A stretch of DNA of 64,000 nt, taken from positions 38,458,968 through 38,522,967 of the forward strand of contig NC_044991.1 of NCBI RefSeq assembly GCF_008728515.1. The letters are read 5' to 3'. The translations under genes and the position numbers were made by a program. Positions 56,690 through 64,000 of this stretch are shown piece by piece (the stretch's first letter is position 1; every line of letters begins with the position of its first letter). The notes beneath the pieces were generated by a model. That model was not told the DNA's origin and did not search any database. It was given only the letters and a program-made list of their open reading frames with translations. This DNA is from Papio anubis (taxonomy: Eukaryota > Chordata > Mammalia > Primates > Cercopithecidae).

Positions 56690-56990
56690 GGCCGGGCGCG
56701 GTGGCTCAAGCCTGTAATCCCAGCACTTTGGGAGGTCGAGACGGGCGGATCACGAGGTCAGGAGATTGAGACCATCCTGGCTGACACGGTGAAACCCCGT
56801 CTCTACTAAAAAATACAAAAAACTAGCCGGGCGAGGTGGCGGGCGCCTGTAGTCCCAGCTACTCGGGAGGCTGAGGCAGGAGAATGGCGTGAACCCGGGA
56901 GGCGGAGCTTGCAGTGAGCTGAGATCCGGCCACTGCACTCCAGCCTGGGCGACAGAGCAAGACTCAGTCTCAAAAAAAAAAAAAAAAAAA
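56690..56990 (+). mobile_element. Young, near-intact Old World monkey-type AluY
   Basis: GGCCGGGCGCGGTGGCTCAA, AAACTAGCCGGGCGAGGTGG and GAGATCCGGCCACTGCACTC, with an uninterrupted A tail. GAAACACTAAG lies at 56679-56690 and 56991-57001. The lack of decay suggests a recent insertion. Confidence 0.95.
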
Positions 56991-57029
56991 GAAACACTAA
57001 GACTTGAAATAGATTTAAAAAGGTGGGGC

Positions 57030-57300
57030 ATGTTTTTTCTGATAAAAAGTGTTTAGTGCTATGAATTTTCCTCTGATTGCTGCTTTAAATGTATACCATT
57101 GATTCTGATAGGTAGTGTTCTGATTATCATTTTGTATCTTTTTTCCCATAATTCCAGTTTGTATTTCTGCTTTCACCCCAGAGTTGTTTATTAGAGGATT
57201 TAAAAACTTCTAGATGAAAGGGCCTTTTTGTTTAGTTGAGTTTGTCCTTTCATTGCCATGCTGGCACATGATTTAACAAGTTTATCTACGGATTAGTTAA
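57030..57300 (-). mobile_element. Old L1 ORF2 fragment
   Basis: TTTAGTGCTATGAATTTTCC, CTGCTTTAAATGTATACCAT, TTTGTATTTCTGCTTTCACC and GAGTTGTTTATTAGAGGATT are antisense L1 ORF2 phrases, disrupted. Confidence 0.75.
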
Positions 57301-58034
57301 TTGTCTAGAGGAATGTATCTGTGTTTGATTTATGTGCTATTAATGAAAAGGTCAGACATAGTGAGGTTATATACCAGCCTGCAGATTTCTGTTCTGAAGG
57401 GAGAACACTAAAGGTTAGTTTTACTGCCTTGTAGGATGTTAACAGTTTTGATTTTAACTCAGCAAACTTATCACAGACTGCCTTTCTAAGTTGACTACAA
57501 ATACATCACTTGTCAAAGCATTTTTTGAACCAGCTTTACTATTTACTGGCTTCCTCATAAATGGGTGAGATAAAGCTTTGGCAGGTGTTCATTCTATATT
57601 GTACAAGAGTCATATTTTAACTTTTTGAAAATTTTACATTGACACATAGTCCTTCAAAACTACATTTTCCTTCTTGGTATCCTTCTAATTATGAAACTTG
57701 GAGCTACAAGGAAGCCTAGAGAAATATGTCATTGAGGGGAACTCGGGCAATCTACTTCACTCCTGATTTTAAACAACGAAGTCCCCTGGTGAAGATGAGC
57801 ATGTGTTGGAACAACATACGCTGTTAGCATCAGAAATGAATGGCCACAATATACTGGAAAAACCATTTATGAAACCATGAAACCCATTGCTTTTTGAAAA
57901 CATGAAGAGGAATTTCTGTTCAATAAGCTCATAGCATTCCTAGAAAGTCATGCCTTGGGGCACTCACTTGAGTCCTGGAAATGTTTGGAATAATTGGTGA
58001 GAGGCATGTGTGTGCATCCAAAAATAGCCAACAG
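57301..58034. other. Unique intronic sequence, perhaps more old L1 at the left
   Basis: No exon recognised. Confidence 0.4.
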
Positions 58035-58320
58035 GCTGGGCACCGAAGCTCATGCCTGTAATCCCAGCACTTTGAGAGGCTGAAGAACGAGGGTCACTTG
58101 AGCCCAAGAGTTCAAGACCAGACTGGGCAAAAATGTGAGACCCTGTGTTTATAAAAACTAAAATAAAAGTTGCCAGTTATGGTGGTACGCACCTGTAGTC
58201 CGGGCTACTTGGGAGGCTGATGGGGGAAGTCAGCTTCAGCCCAGGAGTTCCAGGCTGCAGTGAGCTATGTTCATACCACTCTGGGCAACAGAGTGAGATT
58301 CCAACTCAAAAAAAAAAAAA
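58035..58320 (+). mobile_element. AluJ-like SINE
   Basis: GGCTGGGCACCGAAGCTCAT to a 14-base A tail. AGCCAACAG occurs at 58026-58034 and 58321-58329. Confidence 0.85.
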
Positions 58321-58464
58321 AGCCAACAGCTCCTGCAGAGAGAAACCACCATTCCTATGACCTCTTCAGAAGGAGTTTTCTGGGAGAGGGAGCTGGTTAA
58401 GGGGGAAGACAGTCACAGAAGAACCAGTGCAGGAGGTCATGTGGGGCCAGGAAGCCACAGGGCA

Positions 58465-58558
58465 GGTCAGACCAGGTCTGACTCCCATCTCTGCTGTATC
58501 CTAAACTGGACCTCAGTTTCCCCATCTGTAAAAGGAAGGGATTTAGACCAGCTAAACC
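58465..58558 (+). mobile_element. MIR SINE fragment
   Basis: GACCTCAGTTTCCCCATCTG and TAAAAGGAAGGGATTTAGAC match the MIR core. Confidence 0.75.
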
Positions 58559-59281
58559 TTTGCTGTCCAGTCTGGTGGCTGCCGGCCACATGTGGATACT
58601 GAGCACTTAAAAGTGTAGCTGGTCTGGCTGGGTGCGACGACTCACACCTGGAATCCCAGCACTTTGGGAGGCTGAGGCAGGAAGACCACTTGAGGTCAGG
58701 AATTAAAGAGCAGCCTGCCAACATGGTGGAATCCCGTCTCTACTAAAAATACAAAACAAGTTAGCCGGGCGTGGTGGCAGTTCATCTGTAATCCCAGCTA
58801 CTCAGGAGGCTGAGGCAGGAGAATCACTTGAACCCAGGAGGCAGAGGTTGTAGTGAGCAGAGATTGTGCCACTGCACTCCAGTCTGGGCGACAGAGAGAG
58901 ACTCTGTCTCAAAAATAATAACAGCAACAACAACAACAACAACAAAATGTAGTTGGTCTGAATTGAGACATGCTGAGTGTAAAATACACACGGTTTCAAA
59001 GACATGCAATAATACATGTTTTCAAATAACATGTACAAAATAAATACATACCAATTTTGTCAATATAAAAGTGGTAAAAAAAAGAATGTAAAATAGCTGA
59101 TTCATACTTTTTTATATCTATCATTTGTTGACATGATATTTTAGATATACTAGGTCAAATAAAATATATTATTAAAATTAATTCTACTTGTTTTCCTTTT
59201 AAAGTTTAAAATGTGACAACTAGAATGCTTAAAATTACATCTGTGGCTTACATTGTTTTCTATGGGACAGCGGTGCTGTAG
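58559..59281. mobile_element. hAT DNA transposon fossil (CAGCGCTGTCCA-type ends), split by an Alu
   Basis: The left end is TTGCTGTCCAGTCTGGTGGC with GCCACATGTGGATACTGAGC; the right end is TTGTTTTCTATGGGACAGCG. Between lie GTAAAATACACACGGTTTCA and AAATATATTATTAAAATTAA, in the order of a MER3/Charlie-like element. The family name is from memory. Confidence 0.7.
58626..58945 (+). mobile_element. Alu SINE with (CAA)n tail inside the hAT element
   Basis: GGCTGGGTGCGACGACTCAC to AACAACAACAACAAC. TGTAGCTGGTCT before and TGTAGTTGGTCT after are the target duplication. Confidence 0.9.
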
Positions 59282-59617
59282 GTGTCAGTGTCTTTGAAGA
59301 ATTTATTTATGGAAAACAAAAGACATATCCACATACAGGTGTGAGGCACGCTTTGCAATACCATTACGAGTAAATTGTCACTGTGCCAATCGCTGTGACT
59401 AAATCTCTCCTCGCCCTGCTGTTTCCACTGCAAGGTGCTGAGAGACCTGTGGGCTGATACACTGTGGGGATGTGGACTCACTGGACAGTGGGCAGGTGAC
59501 ACTGTGTCTACTCACAGTCCAGGGGATCTGCTGGAAGGCCAAGGGGCAACATTCATCTCTATGGCTTTTGAGCATCCAGAGACCCATGTAAGGATTTGCT
59601 CAATGAAATTACTGACT
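59282..59617. other. Unique intronic sequence
   Basis: No exon or repeat recognised. Confidence 0.45.
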
Positions 59618-59884
59618 AGCAGGAGTTAGAGGCCAGTCTGGCCAACATGAAGAAACCCCGTCCCCATTAAAATTACAAAAAATTAGCTGGTTGTGGTGGC
59701 GCATGCCTGTGATCCCAGTCACTCAGGAGGCTGAGGCAGGAGAATCGCTTGAACCTGGGAACCGGAGGCTGCAATGAGTCGAGATCATGTGATTGCACTC
59801 CATCCTGGGCAACAGAGCAAGACTTTATCTCAAAAAAAAAAAAAAAAAAAAAAAAAGAAAAAAGAAAGCAAAAGAAAGAAAGAA
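59618..59884 (+). mobile_element. 5'-truncated Alu with long A/GAAA tail
   Basis: GGAGTTAGAGGCCAGTCTGG to a 25-base A run and GAAAGAAAGAAA. GAAATTACT flanks both sides. Confidence 0.85.
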
Positions 59885-60889
59885 ATTACTAAAATGTGGT
59901 TTTTGATTCTATCCATTATTTTTCATGCCTCTGCAATCTCTGTCCATAGTACACTGTTATTGTGCATGCAGATGAATGAATTTCCACTTATCTGGAAATA
60001 AAAAATCTGAAAACTCCATTGCTGGGAATCCCGGAGGCCTGAGATGTGCAGTTGTATCAGTTCTGGATGATTGAAAAATTTTGCTTGGCAGGCAGAATTT
60101 TTGAAAATTGAATACTTTTTCAAATGCCAAGAAGAGACCAATAGTTAAGGGAACTCATCTGAGGTCCAGTGAATCATCACCCGCTGGTCCATCTATTTGG
60201 TATAGCCAGATTTCAGCAATGTGTTTTCTTCAAAGCTAGTCGCAGTTCTAGTGTTTGTGGTGTCAGAGAGCTCTTCTGTTATTCTCTGAAATATAATGAC
60301 AGGTTTTCTGTTTCTGAAACACAATCATGATGCACCTTCTTATCCAACCTGTGAGACATGACCAAAGAGGGCCTCTCACATTGGGCCCTTGAATGACCCC
60401 AGTTGGTTTGTGAACCTAGGTTCAGAGACACTTCTGCAGTATGAATGGTTTTGAGGCCCAGGACAGTAGGATCCCTGTAAGCTAAAATACATTTTCTTCT
60501 TGGTCTAGTAAGAACAACTCTCACCCCGTCCCAGAGGCCAAGGGAGGTTAGAAGGCGGCCACTTAGAAAGGGGGTACTCTACACACTCGAGGCTGGTGAG
60601 GGCAGGCTTGCTCAGGAAGCCCCAAGGTATGCTGGTAAGAAACTAGAACTGTTGACCGGCAGTTCACACTGGTTCTCTTCTGGCACCATTCTTTGCTGTA
60701 AGAGGATCCCTCTCAGGATCAGGGCCATGAGGACAAAAGGAAAGAACAAATCCCGTATGGCAGATATATGAATTTGAAGTTTATTTCCTGGCACTGCATT
60801 GAGACCACAGCTAGACCTTCATACATAACATTTCTCCCACAGTTTGATCTTCAGACCAAACTGAAGGAAGATACCAGCTCAGCCCGTGT
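59885..60889. other. Unique intronic sequence
   Basis: No exon or repeat recognised. Confidence 0.45.
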
Positions 60890-61264
60890 GAGCTCTGTTG
60901 TCAGTGGATAAAGTGGGTCTAAAGCCTGGAACGGTGGTTGGGAGGCTGATGGTGGGAAGTGGTAAGGGAGGGGGGGTGGTAGCAAGGCTGGAGGCCGGGA
61001 TTGGTGGGTTTGGACCCCAGGAGAGACTCACGATGCTACAGAGGCAGGACCGGTGGAGGAAGAGTTCGGGGAAAGAGGAAGCACAGCCTGAAAATCTTTG
61101 AATGTCAAGGTGAAGGGTTCAGACTTGGTCCTGAGCCAGCAAGGAGCCAGGATCTTCAAGCAGGTGACATGGATCAGTAGAAACATGTACAGTGTTGGTG
61201 TGGGTGGATTACAGGCATCATTTATCATGCCCACAATGGAACAATGAGAACCAAATGAAAGAAT

Positions 61265-61368
61265 GAGAACCCAAACTGGATGGGGAGGATAATGACGAAA
61301 AAGAAGTCCAATGATTGCCTTCCAATTATTTATGCTTTACACAAAGTCACATGAGCACTAATAGCCAA
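61265..61368. repeat. 104-bp duplicated segment, copy A
   Basis: From CAAACTGGATGGGGAGGATA to ATGAGCACTAATAGCCAA. The same text recurs at 62547-62650 with about six differences. Confidence 0.95.
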
Positions 61369-61470
61369 GTGGATATAGGACAGGAAAGAAGGGCAAGGAC
61401 AGGATATAGGACAGGAAAGGTGGATATAGGACAGGAAAGGTGGACATAGGACAGGAAAGAAAGGCAAGGA
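61369..61470. repeat. Minisatellite, GGATATAGGACAGGAAAG unit x 4
   Basis: The unit occurs near 61370, 61402, 61422 and 61442, two of them extended by AAGGGCAAGGAC. It begins at the last base of duplicated copy A. Confidence 0.9.
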
Positions 61471-61495
61471 CTTTGGAGAAATGAAGAGGATTTGG

Positions 61496-61640
61496 GCCAG
61501 GGGTGGTGGCTCATGCCTGTAATCCCAGGGCTTTGGGAGGCCAAGGCAGGATGATTGCTTGAAGCTAGGAGTTTGAGACCAGCCTGGGCAACACAGAGAA
61601 CCCATCTCTATTTTTTTAAATAGAGAAGTTATTTATAAAA
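61496..61640 (+). mobile_element. Alu monomer (FLAM-like)
   Basis: GGCCAGGGGTGGTGGCTCAT to CACAGAGAACCCATCTCTAT. GAGGATTTG flanks it at about 61486 and 61657. Confidence 0.8.
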
Positions 61641-61943
61641 AAAAAAATTAAAGAGGAGGATTTGCCAGCATTGGGAGCCTGGATGGTAAGGGGAGTGGGG
61701 TGGCTTGGGGGAAGCTATGGGATTCAGGGAAAGGGGGGATCAAAGATAACTTTGAGCATCTGTGCCCCTAATTCAAGACTACCAATAGCTTTCCCAGCCT
61801 AGATGACATCTTTCTTAAACTCTTTCATTCAATACACCTTTGAAATCTGATAGCAGTAGGTGTTTACATTTATTACTTAAAAGCAGGTCACTTTGGCTAC
61901 CATGTCCAGGGTGTTACCCCTTCTCCCCTACCATGTGTTTTGT

Positions 61944-62247
61944 TGTTGTTTCTGTTGTTTTTTGAGACACAGTCTTGCTCTGTTGGCCAGGCTGGAGTGC
62001 GGTGGCACCATCTTGGCTCAGTGCAACCTCCATCTCCTGGGTTCAAGCCATTCTCCTGCCTCAGCCTCCTGAGTAGCTGGGATTACAGGTGCCCATCACC
62101 ACGCCTGGCTAATTTTTATATTTTTAGTAGAGACAGGGTTTCACCATGTTGTCCAGCTGGTCTCAAACTCCTGACCTCAAGTGATCTGCCCGCCTCGGCC
62201 TCCCAAAGTGCTACAATTTACAGGCGTGAGCCACAGCACCCAGCCAT
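61944..62247 (-). mobile_element. Alu SINE
   Basis: GAGACACAGTCTTGCTCTGT to GAGCCACAGCACCCAGCC. CCATGTGTTTTGT at 61931-61943 and 62249-62261. Confidence 0.95.
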
Positions 62248-62546
62248 GCCATGTGTTTTGTGGAGCAGGAAGATACTATTTTTCCCAGAGGGTTGTGGAA
62301 AATTAACAATGGTGCTGTGAGTGACTGGAAAATGGGTTGATCTGCATAGGATGGATGTGGCTGGAACTTCCGTGATGCGATTCCACAGTAACTACGGGGC
62401 ATCTCAGTGATCCCAGAATGCTCACATAATCTGTGTGTTATCCACACACTTCACGTCCTCCAGCCTATCTGAGTCATGTCCATGAGCCAGGACAGATGGG
62501 AAACCACAAATCAAGGCTCGCTACTAGTGGTTAGCAACTCTGGTTT

Positions 62547-62650
62547 AGAAACACAAACTGGATGGGGAGGACAATGATGAAAAAGAGGTCCAATGGTTGC
62601 CTTCCAATTATCTGTGCTTTACACAAAGTCACATGAGCACTAATAGCCAA
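62547..62650. repeat. 104-bp duplicated segment, copy B
   Basis: ACAAACTGGATGGGGAGGAC to ATGAGCACTAATAGCCAA, same orientation as copy A, 1282 bp away. Confidence 0.95.
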
Positions 62651-62799
62651 GAGAGGTATAATAGTCATGTGGAATTCAGCTGTGAGCCAAGAATGTGACC
62701 AGGAAACCTCACGCTTTATGAAAGCATCCTCTTCAGTTGTAGGGCATCACTGGTGTCTGCTGAGAAGTGCGTTGTAGTAGCATCAAGAGTCACTCCAAA

Positions 62800-63115
62800 C
62801 CTTAGCTCCAACCACCTTCCTAAATGGTATAATGTCAGCCTCAGCTCTCAACTCAAAGGCCGCTCCCTCAGGAAAGATTTCTCGGCAACCCCAGATTAGT
62901 TATATACTCTCAGCACTCCTTTTACATCTCCCATGAAGCATTTTTAAAAAACGATTGATAATTATGTGTCTGCTGCTGTGATGATTTGATTAATATCTTT
63001 ATTTGCTACCAGACTGAAAGCTCCTTGAGGTTAGGGGCGGCTTCTGCTTTTTCTCTCCCTGGCCACGTACAAAGCTTGGCTGCTCATGGGTGCTTAACAG
63101 GTGAGAACTGAAATA
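62800..63115 (+). mobile_element. L2 LINE 3' end
   Basis: GCCGCTCCCTCAGGAAAGAT, TTCTCGGCAACCCCAGATTA, AGACTGAAAGCTCCTTGAGG and GGGTGCTTAACAGGTGAGAA are plus-strand L2 3' phrases. Confidence 0.8.
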
Positions 63116-63345
63116 AAGCATGGTGAGTCAGAGCAGGGCCAGTGGGTCCCAGAAGGTGCCCACTGGGTGACAACCCATCTCAGCACTGAACTCCCCTCCA
63201 GCTTGTTACAAATGAACGTGCAAAGAGTCAGCACTGAATATCCAAAGGGCAGTTTACTTCTCACAGATAATTACATGTGAATGCTGGTGACTAATTATGG
63301 AATAGTCACAGCAAAGAATAACCACGTCTAGAAGGAAGAGGAAGG

Positions 63346-63425
63346 AGGTGCGTGTGGTGGCTCACACCTATAATCCCAGCACTTTGGGAGGCCAGGGTGG
63401 AAGGACTGCTTGAGCCCGGGAGTTC
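63346..63425 (+). mobile_element. 3'-truncated Alu fragment
   Basis: GGTGCGTGTGGTGGCTCACA to GCTTGAGCCCGGGAGTTCCA, then it stops abruptly in AAGAAAGAAATAGG. Confidence 0.8.
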
Positions 63426-63854
63426 CAAGAAAGAAATAGGAAAGAAAGAAGTATAAAGTAACTATATCATTTACATGGAGCATCTGACTTAAATAAATTA
63501 AAAAATTTAAACTCTGCCAAAAACACAAAATTACAGACAAGTTAAATAGTGCAGGCGCCTTTGCCAATATTTGCACGGGGATTTGACCTAGGAGAGGTTA
63601 CGTGACAGGTCTCACCCTTGGCGGGGTCAGGCAGGACTCTCACTTCTCACCTGATTGGTTCTTTCCTACAGCGTAGCCCAGAAATACAAGTCAATGACTT
63701 AACTGCTGTCCCACTGGAAATTCAAATAAAAACAAATGTGATTTTCTTAGAACTGCAGGAAAAACTGGCCACAGTGGACTTGATGATAGGTGGTATATTG
63801 GGCTCCACAGGGCACCTTCCTAAGAAATGTTCAAAGGCAACTTTGTACTCCATT
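63426..63854. other. Unique intronic sequence
   Basis: No exon recognised. CTTTCCTACAGCGTAGCCCA at 63661 resembles a plus-strand acceptor, but that strand is opposite to RIN2. Confidence 0.4.
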
Positions 63855-64000
63855 TTCTTCTTCTTCTTCTTCTTTTTTTTTTTTTGAGATGGAGTCTCGC
63901 TTTGTCACACAGGCTGGAGTGCAGGGGTGCAATCTCACCTCACTGCAAGCTCCGCCTTCCGGGTTCACGCCATTCTCCTGCCTCAGCCTCCCGAGTAGCT
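63855..64000 (-). mobile_element. AluY-type SINE, cut by the window end
   Basis: (TTC)n and T run, then GAGATGGAGTCTCGCTTTGT to CCCGAGTAGCT at the last base. Confidence 0.9.

Larger units (their letters stand above)
60890..61780 (-). mobile_element. L2-like LINE, interrupted by later events
   Basis: CTTTGAATGTCAAGGTGAAG, GTTCAGACTTGGTCCTGAGC, AGGAGCCAGGATCTTCAAGC and GGTGACATGGATCAGTAG fit antisense L2. The region 61265-61640 holds a duplicated segment, a minisatellite and an Alu monomer; 61650-61780 may be more L2. Confidence 0.5.
20289..64000 (-). other. RIN2: Probable RIN2 5'-side intron(s)
   Basis: Everything to the right of the coding exon is upstream in RIN2 transcription. I searched for the exon expected to encode MTAWTMGARGLDKRG... 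and found none, nor a CpG-island promoter. Unless small non-coding exons are hidden here, this is intron; its extent as a single intron cannot be shown from sequence. Confidence 0.5.

Noticed and set aside
63655..63720. Plus-strand acceptor and exon at CTTTCCTACAG|CG
   Set aside because: It is on the strand opposite RIN2, with no donor or recognisable peptide.
20289..64000. RIN2 start-codon exon (MTAWTMG...)
   Set aside because: I scanned the minus strand for its expected bases and found nothing, so it is probably beyond the right edge.

Overview
The window is nuclear DNA of a primate, most likely an Old World monkey such as macaque or baboon. About fifty-five full or partial Alu/7SL-derived copies occur, and several young ones (12993-13290, 35614-35920, 46395-46697, 56690-56990) carry variants I associate with the Old World monkey AluY lineage: 'GGCTCAAGCC' near the head, 'ACTAGCCGGGCGAGGTGG' mid-element and 'GATCCGGCCACTGC' near the end. 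There are no bacterial features, operons or CRISPR arrays.

Only one coding segment is convincing. A 101-bp internal exon lies on the minus strand at 20188-20288, with a good branch point, acceptor and donor. It encodes LIDTIASEIGELKQEM... and ends ...ETH plus a split codon, which I recognise as the N-terminal region of RIN2 (Ras and Rab interactor 2, a RAB5 exchange factor). The gene therefore runs right to left. About 43.7 kb to its right is the gene's 5' side and about 20.2 kb to its left is intron towards the SH2-encoding exons. I found neither the start-codon exon nor the next coding exon, so most or all of the rest is probably RIN2 intron.

Layout: 0-5 kb, MER5 fossils invaded by three Alus, then an Alu trimer inside an old L1 tail. 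5-15 kb, Alus separated by unique intron. 15-17 kb, an L2 split by Alus, and a MIR. 17-21 kb, mostly unique sequence around the RIN2 exon, with two small tandem duplications just upstream of it in transcription. 21-25 kb, L2 and old L1. 25-29 kb, Alu-rich. 29-31.7 kb, a 31-bp minisatellite, an old L1, then a G-rich VNTR whose centre (about 30690-31285) is replaced by CpG-dense sequence unlike anything else here. 32-48 kb, Alus, old L1 tails, MIR and MER5. 48.8-49.2 kb and 55.8-56.3 kb, two solitary MaLR-type LTRs without any coding interior. 50-64 kb, MER20, L2, MIR, a palindromic DNA-transposon fossil, a hAT fossil split by an Alu, and a 104-bp segment duplicated 1.28 kb apart.

No new gene system is evident. 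The best leads are the CpG-dense block inside the VNTR, which I suspect is a consensus or assembly artefact but which could be real; a full CRE octamer overlapping the predicted RIN2 branch point; and several local duplications. Repeat family names come from recalled consensus sequences, not from a search.
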